From assembly GCF_014805625.2 (NCBI RefSeq), contig NW_023998414.1, positions 38,450,148 through 38,514,147 on the forward strand: a stretch of DNA of 64,000 nucleotides. Direction: 5' to 3'. Shown piece after piece: positions 13,198-23,440 of the stretch. The number at the start of each line of letters is the position of its first letter. Within the stretch, counting starts at the first letter, position 1. The position numbers and the translations under genes were made by a program. A model generated the notes under the pieces. That model worked only from the letters and a program-made list of their open reading frames with translations. It made no database searches and was not told the DNA's origin. This DNA is from Glossina fuscipes. Taxonomy: Eukaryota; Arthropoda; Insecta; Diptera; Glossinidae.

Positions 13198-13984
13198 GCA
13201 AATTTAGCTACCGACTGTATCGTTATGAGGTAAAGGTAAAATAAATTTATTATTGCCTTAGCTGAATATTACTGATCTCGAAAGCTAGCTAACCTGTACA
13301 CTTGTAATGACTCTTGGATTTCAAATAGACTTAACAGGCGCTAAGTCTTTCTAGGCGCTTCTATTGTTGAAAATAGTTTGCATTTTTCCCAAACGTATAG
13401 ATTAATTTTGAAATTTAAAAATCAAATACTGTTTTGCCAGTTTATACTTTCCTGATAAAGGATTAGCTTATTAACTTTTGCTAAATACACCAAGAAGACG
13501 TAAAATTTCTTGTTCTAACTTAACAAACTACTTACTATTCTATAAAATTTTCTTTCATTTTTCCAAATCATTAACTTTTTGCAATACGGCGATAATTTGA
13601 TATTTGCTTCATATTGCATTTAATACGGCTTCGTTTAAATGCAGGCATCCTTTCTTTGCAAAATTTCTTATTCACAGAGATCATCTGTTATTGAATTTCA
13701 ATTAGCAATCAATTATTTAAAGCTTATTATGTACATTTTAATACGAATCCCGTTATTTCCGTTCCTTTCTCAATCCGTTTCTATAAAGAATCATTGACAA
13801 ATCATCCAAAAGAAAATTTGTTTCATTGATTTCGCAGTCTTTGCATTCACCGTGGAAGCCATATAAGCCGTTTTCTTTGAAAGTGATCTAAGTCCATTTT
13901 ATATTATATGAAAATATTCAAAGGTTCGTATCTAAGCAATATTCGAAAGATATTGGCATAGAAAAAATGCTCACTGTTTCAATT

Positions 13985-14280
13985 TTATACCCTACACCGT
14001 TTGTGCAACAAATAAATGTTAAGTTTGTGCGATTGTATGAAATACCCATAAAGACTTGACATAGACTCGCTTGATATTATACCGATCGATTCAGATTTAT
14101 TTTCTAAGCTTGTCCGTCCGTCTGTCCGTCTTATTTTTTTGTGTTCAACGTATAGGCCGAAATTTTTGAGATATTTTGATAAAATGGTCCGAATGGAACC
14201 ACTTCCTCGAAAAACGTTATATAACCACCTTTAGGATACTTAAGGGTATTTTACGCTGGACTGCTGGATTCAGCTGTCAA
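13985..14280 (+). repeat. Family A repeat, near full length
   Basis: In plus orientation it reads: 'taccctacaccgtttgtg' terminus, 'ttaagtttgtgcgattgtat', 'attataccgatcgattcag', the GTCCGTCCGTCTGTCCGTC core, 'tgtgttcaacgtataggccg', 'ttttgagatattttgat', 'ggtccgaatggaaccactt', 'cgttatataa', and a final 'ttacgctggactgctgg' that corresponds to the hairpin at the other end. Confidence 0.75.
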
Positions 14281-15814
14281 AGAAAATATATGTCAAATAA
14301 GTAGCAAAAAAGAAGAGGCATCTTGAAGGCAAAAAAAAAAAACTCCTTACTGATTTATATCTGAAAATTTAATGAGAAGAGAAAAGAAAATCATACAAAC
14401 ACGCATTGTCTTCAGTGAAGGGATATCAAAATTAAATAAAATTATAAAAATTCATTCAAATCTCCAAGTTTTTAATCATTAATAATTTAATGTTTGTAAT
14501 ATTAAGTGATTCCTTTACATAAACATATACATACGTAAGCATTTAATTAATTCTATTCTAAGTGGTTTCCTATAGGTATTGCTGTCAATAACCAAAGCAC
14601 ACCATGTAATCATGGTAAAGAGTATACATTACGTTTAGAGCAAGGCATCAACAAACTATTCTCCTGTCATGTCATCATTGTGTTCATGATGGTTTCATTT
14701 TCTTTATTATTCCTTCTACTACGAATAACCAATCATCGATGTGTGTATGGTCATGTACATACATGTTAATATATGTTTAAACAATCTTAATACCAGGTAT
14801 GTACATATGAAACCGGAAGCTTTTGTATAGAAGGTACACGTTTATTGTATGAAAATGAGAAAAATTATTTTATTCAGAGTATTGCTCATCGGTAGCTATG
14901 TAGTTTTTTCACTCGATTGGTATTTTGTAGGTAACACGTTAAAAATAGTGCTCGCCATCGAGTCACTTTCTTCAATTTTCGCAAAAAGTAAGACGCAACG
15001 TTCAGCGAATACGTATTACATCGATGCAAACCAGTGGTAACCGCAAGGACACGAGTTTGTCGAATAAGCTGCACTTCGCAGCGAAGCGTTTCCAACATAT
15101 GGCGAACCGGTTTTACTGTATGGGCCGATGAACGGATATCAAGTAAAAACATTACGTTGTGTTCCATATTTTTTTTTTTATGTTTCGTCCATTTTTTGAA
15201 CAGCGAACAATTTGAATCAATAAACTGTTGTTAGTAGCGTTTTGTATTAACCGTTTGATCAGACTTTAAAAGCTACCTAACACATCACACACTTGTGTTC
15301 CTACCAAACACAAAATACCGGCTTCCTATCAAAGCAATCTTAGCAATCTTAGCAGTCGATGTAAATGGTACTCTTGGATCTGTTTATGCATTTTTATGCA
15401 TAGGACTCTTAAGCTAGATGCATCTCTTATCTCCAGTTAAGATACGGCGCAAAAAAGAATTTTTTTTCATCGTTCAGGCAGAGAAAGAAATGCTGGCAAT
15501 AAATACTGACTTGATACAAAACGTGACATTTTCATTGGAAGAAAAAGCATTTGTACTATGTGTTCGCATTATCACCCATTGTTATTGCTAGGAGTCAAAA
15601 ATTTAGGAAAAAAAAAAAAACAACTTCGGGCATTTATATTCTTTGTAGGTGATGTTAGGGCAATCTATGAATAAATTCCGGTTTCATTTATACACTCCTA
15701 ATAAGTAAACAACACTTTATGTGTAGTTTTCTGTTATTATATTATGAGCAAATTTTTCTCTCTGTTTTCTCGAAAAATATAAAATGTCTTCCCAACAACA
15801 ACGTTGACTTAAGA
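14281..15814. other. Stretch with one GC-richer patch, no gene assigned
   Basis: A patch at about 14990-15170 is less AT-rich and has overlapping open frames on both strands (minus 14886-15167; plus 15034-15234). The plus frame contains 'SQRSVSNIWRTGF', vaguely like a helix-turn-helix of a Tc1/mariner transposase, but I cannot support an assignment. The remainder is featureless AT-rich DNA. Confidence 0.35.
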
Positions 15815-16190
15815 AAAAGGTAAAAACATTTTAGTCGGGCAAGACCGGCCGTTAAATGTTTGATTTATCTAGCATTCTTTACACTTTATCCCCATGTAAT
15901 GGCATAGGTTTTATGCATGGTCAAAAGACGGCCCATTTTGGCCCATGAATTTAATATACGAAATTCAGTGATTGTTTATCTCAGGAATTGTGATCTATAT
16001 GATGAACAAAAAAATGCATCAGAGAGGTGACGAGATGGTGAAGAGGGATGGACGGACAAACGGACATGCAAGCGCTAATCAATACAAAAACTGCTTCTAA
16101 GTTGGTTCGTACAATAAAAGTTCAGTTTATCATTCATCCATAAGTCCTTCTGAGTGTGACATACAGCTGCGTAAACTTAATAGGATTTTT
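15815..16190 (-). repeat. Family A repeat, strongly diverged
   Basis: A 'tcgggcaagaccggccg' hairpin head at about 15834 is followed by the GGACGGACAAACGGACATGCAAG core near 16048-16072, 'ggttcgtacaataaaag', 'aagtccttctgagtgtgacat' and 'gcgtaaacttaatagg'. The order matches the family but identity is low. Confidence 0.55.
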
Positions 16191-17029
16191 TCGTTCCAAT
16201 ATTTTTAAATAATAATATAATTAAAAGAAATGAAAAAGAGAAGAAGGACTTTAAGTATAAATCGAAAGGAAAAATTCCAATTCGAAGACAGATAGTTTAA
16301 TATTTTTTTCTTCTTTTTTTTGGCTAACAAATTAAAGAATATATAAAGTTAAGTAGTGAAAAAACGCCATAGCAAATAGTAAGTAAGTGCAAGTGCCGAC
16401 GCAGTGAAGGATAAAAATGCAAATGCGAATGCAACCGTTATTGTCAAGGGGTTTATTGTTTAGACACACCATTAATCACATTATCGGTCACTGAATTGAT
16501 AACTTTGCTTGCTTCGCTATATTCTATATTTTGCCTTTGTTAAACTATATAAAATGTTTTCGTCGCTTTCTAACGAATGACGAATAATTTATATCAATCA
16601 ACTGAATATCAAAATATGCTGGTAGCATTTAGCATATATTTATGACGTACACTTGCAGAGAGATGACCATCATTAAGTTTAAGTAGAAATAGATAAATAA
16701 AATGCTAGATATAATATATTTTAAGTTTATGCAAGTTAGGATGGCCTATGTTAATTAGAATATTTGAGAGGCAAAAAAAAAAAAAAGAAAAAAGAAAGAT
16801 AAAGTTCGAAAAGGTTTGACTAATTTTTAACTTTTTTGAAATATACTTTTTTTTTTCAAAATACCCTCCTTAACGATTGATTCAATTTCGCATAAGTTAA
16901 AATTCCTTTTCGCTGATGTTTTCTCTAGCATGCAAAAGAAGCAGAACACGCCAAGATATATAGAATTTTAAGGCGCACTTAAGCACTTTTTTCTTTTCTG
17001 TTTTCTATATCGTTTCGGTCGTGTGGTTA
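16191..17029. other. AT-rich stretch without recognisable gene
   Basis: Homopolymers and A-rich segments only; nothing recognised. Confidence 0.5.
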
Positions 17030-17411
17030 CCGTCGTATCGTTGCTATGTTAGTTCGATTGTATCTTTGCTGAGGCAGCTTTTGCTTTAAGAAATTCGTGT
17101 TGGGATCTAAGTGTCCCCATCCCTCCTTATAATAATTGGTTGCTACTTAGATCTTTGCCGTCACATGATGGTATTGGGCATTGCTTTCATAGCGAAGCTG
17201 ATTAATGGTATCGATTGACTCGCCGTTTTTGTTGAGTGCGATATTCATATATATATATCCTTGTCCGTTTGACATGGACCTTGCTTTTTATTAAACTATG
17301 ATCTTTTTCGATCCACTTACGTTTCGCGGTAGCAATCTTAATGAGGAATTCTCTTCCATCCATTAAGATTACTCTTTTTAATGCCCGTGCGCAGTCGACG
17401 TCTTGCCTAAA
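17030..17411 (-). pseudogene. Unidentified fossil coding sequence, two frames joined by a frameshift
   Basis: On the minus strand an open frame of 69 codons (17411 down to 17205, closed upstream by a TAG at 17412-17414) is followed, after a shift of one base near 17245, by a second frame of 72 codons with a single TAA (17147-17149) before its stop at 17027-17029. The break sits at a short TATATATATAT run, a likely slippage point. Composition is protein-like (for example 'ALKRVILMDGREFLIKI' and 'NGESIDTINQLRYESN'). I do not recognise the family. It could be a gag-like or cellular gene fragment; a chance origin is less likely given the paucity of stops. Confidence 0.45.
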
Positions 17412-18840
17412 CTAATTGTTAAAGCCGATTATTCGGAATCCGGATATGGAGCTTGATGAGTAATTGATAGACACATTGTCTATTTTCTTTTATGTTTGTT
17501 TAATTAGTTTAAGCCTTGAAATGTACGATTTGCACAATTCAGCTGAATTCTGTATTTATGGAAATTGAATTAAACGAACATTTATGGAAATAAACTAGTG
17601 ATGAAGATATGAAGAAAATTTGAAATATTTATACTCAACAATTATCGATTAAATATTGTAGAATAATTTGATACGATTTGGTTGCTTCAATTCACTTTAA
17701 GGAACAATTTATGGCAAAACAATTGTTTTTGTTTTTTTTTTTTGCATCACGAAATTTGATCGGATCATCGTATTTACTTATTATTGTTTCGATGTGCTTG
17801 TAACTTTACTCTCCGTTAAAGAAAGCATCTATTAAAACGAATTTATTGAGTAATTTGAAGATTAGAGCAAAAATCAAGGGCCAGATATGTTTCGAAAAGT
17901 GAAAGGGAATTTTTTTTGGACGGATGTTAATCCAAAGACTGACTCTGAAGACTTGAAGAAGATTGTTGCAAAAAATGCTTTAAGTTATATCCAGTTTTTT
18001 TTTTTTTTTAAATACGAATCAATCAATTGCTTTCGAAGTGCTTCAACGTCTTTACAAGACGTTACAATTTCTTATTTTATATAGTCTTCAGTTCGGTTTT
18101 TAAAGTAGACGATTGAAGTTGTGATGAATTCTTTTTTTTTTTTTTTTTTTTCGTTAATTTACATAACGTATTTTTGCATCAATAGTCAAATTGTGCGATT
18201 AAATATTCATGGAATATAGAATAATGTCTACAAATGCTTACATATTATCGCAAGTTATATAAGAATATTATTCTATTTGTTCATGCGCAAAATAAGTGGG
18301 GAAGTATTAAAGTAAATTGATGATAAAAAATATTTATTTTAAGCGTAATTCCAAATTTCGAGTTATCATTAAAAAATAAATAAATAAAAAATTTAAAAAC
18401 ACATACGAGAATTATATATTTGGCTATGACTACGGACGTGGCCGATAGTATAAAATCGCGCATATACTATATGTGAAAAATTGTGTCGTCATATTTGTTG
18501 TAGAATATTAGAAAACTTTATTTTCCGCTTTTTGAAAACAGTGATCCTACCAATTTTAGTTGTATGAATGTAGGGTGTATCCTTTGCTTGAATTCGCTCA
18601 TTTTTAGTACGAACTTTTCAAGAGCTTCTCATTGTTTTTTGAAGTTCTGCAACCAGGAAAGTGCTTACCTCATATGGGTCGATAGACAAACTAATATATT
18701 TTAATGCTAGATGCTGAGGAAGAATACGTATACTGTATGGGATTTTTGAGACTTTCTTGTGGATGCAAAATGTTTTAGCATGGAATGGATGTACTTCTCA
18801 TATTTCGGTGTTAGCATATAAATGCAATAAAATTGATTTG
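17412..18840. other. AT-rich stretch without recognisable gene
   Basis: Contains T runs (for example 18132-18151) and no splice-bounded exon or RNA gene that I can see. A frame at 17887-18084 is short and ends in low-complexity sequence. Confidence 0.5.
18132..18151. repeat. Poly(T) tract, 20 nt
   Basis: Uninterrupted T run. Confidence 0.85.
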
Positions 18841-19125
18841 ACGAACCCACTTTTTATTATACTGAAACTGATTCAGAAAATGATTCTAACTCGATTTACG
18901 CCTGTCTGCCTGTCTGTTTGCTCATGGAGAATTGTGCTCAAGTTATAGATCGAAATTTTGTGAGTCAATTTAGTACATTGCCGCACTTTGACCCAAACTC
19001 TATTGCAAAACTCACTCTATAATAATATTTGAGCATTTCGGCTGAGGCAATTTTGTGAACCCTTCCTCGTATAATCGTTACCATGAAAATTGAATCGTTA
19101 TATAGTAAAAAGGTATAACTTTTAA
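18841..19125 (+). repeat. Family A repeat, partial
   Basis: Contains 'ttattatactgaaactgattcag', the CTGTCTGCCTGTCTG core, 'tgctcaagttatagatcgaaa' and 'actttgacccaaactctattg'. The terminal tail is absent or unrecognisable. Confidence 0.65.
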
Positions 19126-19597
19126 TATTTCATGGTCAAACCTATTTTATTATAGTATAGATGACATGGAAATCAATCTTAGCTACTTTGGTGCACGGAG
19201 CATATAACGATTTTTCCGGACATTCATGAAAGGGTATGCGTTTGCATAAAAATAATATATAGCTTTTAGTGTATTATTACCAAAGCCCGGGAATAACTGC
19301 ATTAGACGAAATGGTGTAGGATATCTAATAGTTCGTCTTGTCCGACTATAATGTTCTTAATTACTTTTGAATCAATTTTTCGAAAAAATCTTACAACATT
19401 GGATAGATTTTGAGTTATTTTGTCAGAAAATTTGTAGATCGCTGTACTAAAAAATTGTGAATTGAGTTGGCGCGATGTAAGAGACCTCAAGAAGTCAAAC
19501 ATAGTCTTTTAAGCGCTGGCACGCTTTTATGTTGTTTTTAAAGAACCTGAAAGAAATTGTTTTATGTACGTTGATACTTATTCATTCATATATAAGA

Positions 19598-19912
19598 ACC
19601 CTTTACCTATCACTTGTGGCCCATGGGTATATTCTCCGCATTTATGCAACACCTAGAATGACTTGAGACAGATCCATATAGTTATTATATAGATAAAAGC
19701 GATTCTAAATCGATTCTTAATCCTTCTATAGATATTTCGATGAAATTTGCTACACCGTCCCGAAGATGAATACTATCATCAATGGTGCGCATTGTACCAC
19801 TCTCTCTACCACTTCTCATACGAAGCCTTATTTTGAAATGTCGTTATATGAATAATTGTATTAAGTGAAGCGGTAAAGAGCATTCAATGATGGGCGGCGT
19901 CAAACTGTAGTA
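19598..19912 (+). repeat. Family A repeat, near full length lacking part of the core
   Basis: Runs from 'tatcacttgtggcccatgggtata' through 'gcaacacctagaatgacttgag' and 'gatatttcgatgaaatttgctacacc' to the 'gatgggcggcgtc' hairpin. The CCGTCTGTCC core has been lost between about 19720 and 19735. Confidence 0.65.
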
Positions 19913-20218
19913 GTTGTACTTTTTTCACAATAAGTCCACGAAAGTAATAAACTTTTTTACTGGACTTAATATGATCACTCGATTTCGTCTTTGCCTATTG
20001 AAGCGATATTCTTTACGGAAATTTCCGTAATGCATGCATTCGATGGAAGATCCATGATTAGCAAACAGATAGAAGCTGTTAGCTTAATACTGATAATCAC
20101 TGATAATTAAAATAATTACGTATATATACATGTATATCTAAATTCTATATAAGTAATTTTAATTAGCTTTCTATCGGAGTTGATTTGATTTTGTGTACAT
20201 TTCGTTTTTTCTTTTCAG

Positions 20219-20431
20219 ATTTTCGTTGTATCGCCAACTACCCAGTAGACTCTAAACTCGATGCCAAATTTCTAATTTCTTAAACATTATGCGCTTATGT
20301 ATGTCGGCGAATAGAAATTGAATACAACTGTCACCAAATTACTTAGAAGTTTTTATATTATGTGTATGTGAATATATAGAAAAAAAAAAAATAAATAAAT
20401 AAATATTTTTGAAAAATAAAATTATCTGAAT
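20219..20431 (+). other. 5'UTR portion of the start exon, with several short uORFs
   Basis: The exon is taken to begin right after a good acceptor (cgttttttcttttcAG, AG at 20217-20218). Four short upstream reading frames precede the main ATG: 20261-20275, 20289-20321 (with ATG 20301 in the same frame), 20297-20314 and 20360-20368. A TAA at 20417-20419 closes the main frame upstream, so the coding start cannot be earlier in this exon. The uORFs would be expected to reduce or regulate translation of this isoform; that is inference. Confidence 0.55.
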
Positions 20432-20551
20432 ATGCGTTTAGCGAAAATTTCAAGTACAAAAATATTGAAAAATGGTGCACAAAAAACAGAACAACAACCC
20501 GGTAATCAGCCGCAAAACAATGATTACTCAAATAAATCTCAAGGCGGAAAG
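20432..20551 (+). CDS. dnc: First coding exon segment of a putative PDE4/dunce-type long isoform
   Basis: ATG at 20432 has A at -3 and is the first start after an in-frame TAA. It encodes 40 residues (MRLAKISS... ending SNKSQGGK), rich in Lys, Gln, Asn and Ser. The frame would hit a TAG at 20561, so it must be spliced. Two tandem GT donors lie in the same phase: AAG|GTTAAG after 20551, and AAG|GTGTAG after 20557, which would add Val-Lys. Either joins in phase 0 to the acceptor at 20671-20672, opening directly into the long downstream frame. I choose the first arbitrarily. The product would be an isoform-specific, probably disordered, cytosolic N-terminus. The gene name rests on the end of the next exon, not on this segment. 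Confidence 0.5.
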
Positions 20552-20672
20552 GTTAAGGTGTAGAGCTTAGCTTTCATTTTAGATAAAATAGTTTTTTTTT
20601 TTTTTTTTTGTATATTTTACGTTAGCGTATTTATATAGTATTGCTTATTTAAATTTATTTATGTTTTTATAG
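20552..20672 (+). other. Short intron with two in-phase donor choices
   Basis: The intron is 121 nt (115 nt if the donor at 20558 is used), a normal size for a short fly intron. It contains a T run at about 20590-20609 and ends in 'tttatgtttttatAG'. Frame continuity on both sides (phase 0 to phase 0) is the main support. Confidence 0.6.
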
Positions 20673-22126
20673 CGCATCAGCGGACCCCTTAGTCTCCTCA
20701 GTAGTTCGAATAGTGGAAGTTACCGCAATAGTTTACCAAGTGTAGTTAATGCCAATTCGCAGAGCTTTGGCAACGGTAGCTGCATTTCTTTGCCATCCGT
20801 CGCGAATTCCAACACTCTCAGTAAACGTGCGCTTGGTGGTATTATTGGAAAACGACGTAAATCTAAGACAACAAAGTGTTTTAGTAGCACAGTGTTTCGC
20901 TGTTGCCTTCCTTGTCGCGGGGGCAGCGGCTCAGCAGCCCCCGCTACAAGTCCCCCACACACGCCTACCTTGCACAGCCCAAACGGCAATACTTGTGAAA
21001 TAAAATCCCGTAAGCATTCAAGAAAATCCAGTGACTTACCCGACGTTGATGAATCTTTCCTTGCTGCAGCAGCTGCATCACTAAAGAAACATTCTTTGGC
21101 TGACACTATAAACACTTCAGCTACTACTCCTATATCATTAAAAACTTTAATAAACGACGAAGAGGAAGACTTGGAAGCACCACAGCTGAGTGCGGTTGAT
21201 ATCGCAACCGCTACTCTAGCATCGGGCATTTTACCTCGCAAAGCAGAGCCTGAAACACTCAGTGATACAAGCATATCGCCAACGGCAGCTGTTGTACAAA
21301 TAGCCGCAGGTTCGGCTTCTGCTAGTTCATTACTCTCCACCACAACCTCATTGCTGTCGGCAACAGCTACCGGTACCGCGACACAGCCTTCTCCAATTGT
21401 TCCGCCTTCTAAAGCGAGCGAAACTACTATATTAGCTACTGGTACAATAGCGTCAACCATAGTTAGCACTGCGTCAACGGCAGTTGCAGTAGCTACAGCC
21501 GCAGCGGGTACTACACCACCGCGTTGCTGCTGTCCACCGCAGACCTCACCTTTACCCCATATCAAAGAAGAAGAAGAGTCTGAACAATTATTTAATCGCC
21601 AACATAGCACTGGTCGAGACGACGACTACACAGAGTCTTCTTCTGAACGACCGCAACTTGATCAACTATTACCTTATACCACCAATCCTAGTGGTAGCAG
21701 TGAGAGTTGCACCTCACTCTCAGCGACCACTGCCGGTTGTACAACACAAGACTTTAATACATCTACACCGTCGCCCCGCATTAAGCTCAAATTTCGTAAA
21801 CAACATAAGGCGGGCTGGTCACGCATTATCTTAACTTCCGGTGCCACCAGCTATGCTGCTAATTCAAGTGATACCTTAGCTTCCACAGGTAGTAACACGA
21901 ATAATAGCAGTAGTATTAGTGCAGCAACTGTCAGTGCTACTATTGGTGCTCATCATCAAAATCGTTTAATTTCATCACTGACCTCAGCACTTGGGGTTCC
22001 GCAATCGTCCAGTTCGCAGTTATTGCCTGCCAGCAAAATGCAAGCCGAACAGGGCTCAATCGGTGATTTACAAAAGTATCACAGTCGCTACTTGAAGAAT
22101 CGACGGCATACGCTGGCAAATGTTCG
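20673..22126 (+). CDS. dnc: Long coding exon: isoform-specific N-terminus of a putative cAMP phosphodiesterase (PDE4/dunce)
   Basis: This exon has 484 codons plus two bases. The frame stays open from the acceptor at 20671-20672, and a GTGAGT donor follows 22126, splitting an Arg codon (CG|N). Numbering from ATG 20432, it shows a basic KRRKSK (100-105), a cysteine cluster (C109, C117, C118, C121), acidic DEEEDLE (202-208), long Ala/Thr/Ser-rich disorder, CCC (325-327), acidic KEEEES (338-343), basic IKLKFRKQHK (410-419) and a terminal basic stretch with RRHT (517-520), a PKA consensus. In vertebrate PDE4D3 an RRHS PKA site sits just before the shared UCR1 exon, which parallels RRHT at this exon's end. 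That, plus my memory of fly dunce, underlies the name. No UCR or catalytic (HD) domain is present, and another gene with a disordered N-terminus is possible. GC content is clearly above the flanks. TTG 20790 is an internal Leu codon, not the start. Confidence 0.6.
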
Positions 22127-23220
22127 GTGAGTATTTCATCCTCAATATTTCCCTACATAATATTCATCATAATTTCATATGTAAGTTTAATATGGAAATT
22201 AAATTTAAATGATGAGGTATACAAACGCTTTGACTGGAATTTCATAGTAAACGCAGGTAGCTAGATACTCAGTCATATGAATAAACAATGGTTTTACTAT
22301 CAGAGCATCTATCAGATGCTTACATATGTAAACATATAAACATGCTATCCATTTTTCTTGGCTAATAAGCGGTCAATAATTCCCGTGATCAACTTTATCA
22401 AAGAAGGCGCTTCTAAGAAACAATTCCGTAGAAGTTGTTCTACAAAAATTTCATATCTATCAAAATCTCACTATCAAATCAAAATATCATGTCTTCCTTA
22501 TGCTATTGTTTACAAGTTACACTGAGTAAATTCAGTGACGTTTATTTATATTATCTTAAAATGGAAATGGAAAATCTTAAATTTTTTTTATTGATTTTCT
22601 TTCCCTTTTTTCTTTTGAGAATATTGGAATGCGAATAATAGGTCGAAAAATACTTTTGTACAAAATGCATTTCAACCTTCGCCATGTCAACCTTCAGTTA
22701 AGATTCTTTTCAAACTTCTTCGTAACGGACGCTGTTGTCATGCAAAAATAGCAAAGGACAAGACACCTTGCTTAGCGTGAACGTAATATGCGTAGTCTTT
22801 TTATCATTTATTGTAACATTCCGTTTATTTAGCCAAAAGAATACCGTTTAAAGTAAGCATTGAATTGAAAAGTGTTGTGGCAATTTTCCTCCGTCCAACA
22901 CAAGGTTATATATGTATTTTAAAGAGATCGATCGTATAAAGTGAAACTAATTTTAATTATGATAAGTTTAGAAGATAGTAAGCGTTATAGGTAAGGTAAG
23001 GTAGTAAGGCGATCTTACAGTCGTCTCTCATCCCATCTCTTGTAATCAGATTCCTGCATAGAGCATCATGTGAAAGATATTAAGTAGCTTCCGGAAAAAG
23101 AAAAAATTATTCTCGTACGCGATGAGAAGAGCGTATATTAAGAATGAATCAATCAATTTAAACAGATCAGATGGCTCTTTTCTCATCGCAAATGTAAGTT
23201 GAACTGTGTATTGGATGCTG
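22127..23220. other. Intronic stretch without recognisable element
   Basis: AT-rich, with a short 'aggtaaggtaaggtag' run near 22991-23007. Nothing else recognised. Confidence 0.5.
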
Positions 23221-23440
23221 TCATAATGTCATAATGCATGCAGCACCCAAAAGGACACTTCAGAGACCCTATAAATTATATATATTCCTGATCAGCATAA
23301 AATTCTGAATTGATAAAGCCATGTCTGCCCGTCTGTGCGGTAAATGTTGTTGAGCCTCTTGAAATGAAGATATCGACTTTAAATATGTTAGAATAGATTG
23401 GCATTAAAGATAGGCCAATTTGGTCGGAGCACAAGTCCGC
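23221..23440 (+). repeat. Family B repeat, well preserved
   Basis: Contains 'gcaGcACCCAAAAGGACACTT', 'agagaccctataaattatat', 'gatcagcataaaattctgaa', a short GTCTGCCCGTCTGTG core, 'ttgaaatgaagatatcgact' and 'gcattaaagataggccaat'. It aligns at roughly nine in ten bases with the reverse complement of 31655-31880, the most similar pair of copies in the window. Confidence 0.75.

Larger units (their letters stand above)
11920..13984. other. AT-rich stretch without recognisable gene
   Basis: Includes a poly(A)/TAA tract at 12703-12736 and a T-rich low-complexity zone at 13101-13197. No coding or RNA feature recognised. Confidence 0.5.
1..20218 (+). other. Presumed long 5' intron (or upstream flank) of the 20.2-22.1 kb gene
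   Basis: No convincing intact coding exon is visible. Open frames here are short, AT-rich and lack splice context. The stretch ends in a strong acceptor (pyrimidine run then CAG at 20216-20218), so at least one 5' exon should lie further upstream, either in this stretch as an unrecognised UTR exon or outside the window. It holds decayed repeats, one mariner, two fossil frames and simple repeats, listed separately. Calling it an intron is inference from the acceptor; it could include promoter sequence or intergenic DNA. Confidence 0.5.

Noticed and set aside
14041..14130. GTCCGTCCGTCTGTCCGTC runs considered as CRISPR-like or satellite arrays
   Set aside because: They are the core of dispersed family A/B copies in fly-like DNA; no regular spacer-repeat structure exists.
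20790..20792. Possible translation start at the beginning of the longest plus-strand frame
   Set aside because: The codon is TTG (Leu). The frame is open upstream to a splice acceptor and joins an ATG-bearing exon in phase.
20749..21003. 84-codon plus-strand frame overlapping the exon
   Set aside because: A frame-shifted shadow of the real exon frame, which extends continuously from the acceptor at 20672.
20720..21610. 296-codon minus-strand open frame, Ala/Val-rich
   Set aside because: It lies exactly antisense to the long coding exon and mirrors its Ala/Thr/Ser-rich codons; no splice or start context of its own.
22981..23010. aggtaaggtaaggtag run as a cluster of splice donors
   Set aside because: No open frame leads into it and it looks like a short tandem repeat.
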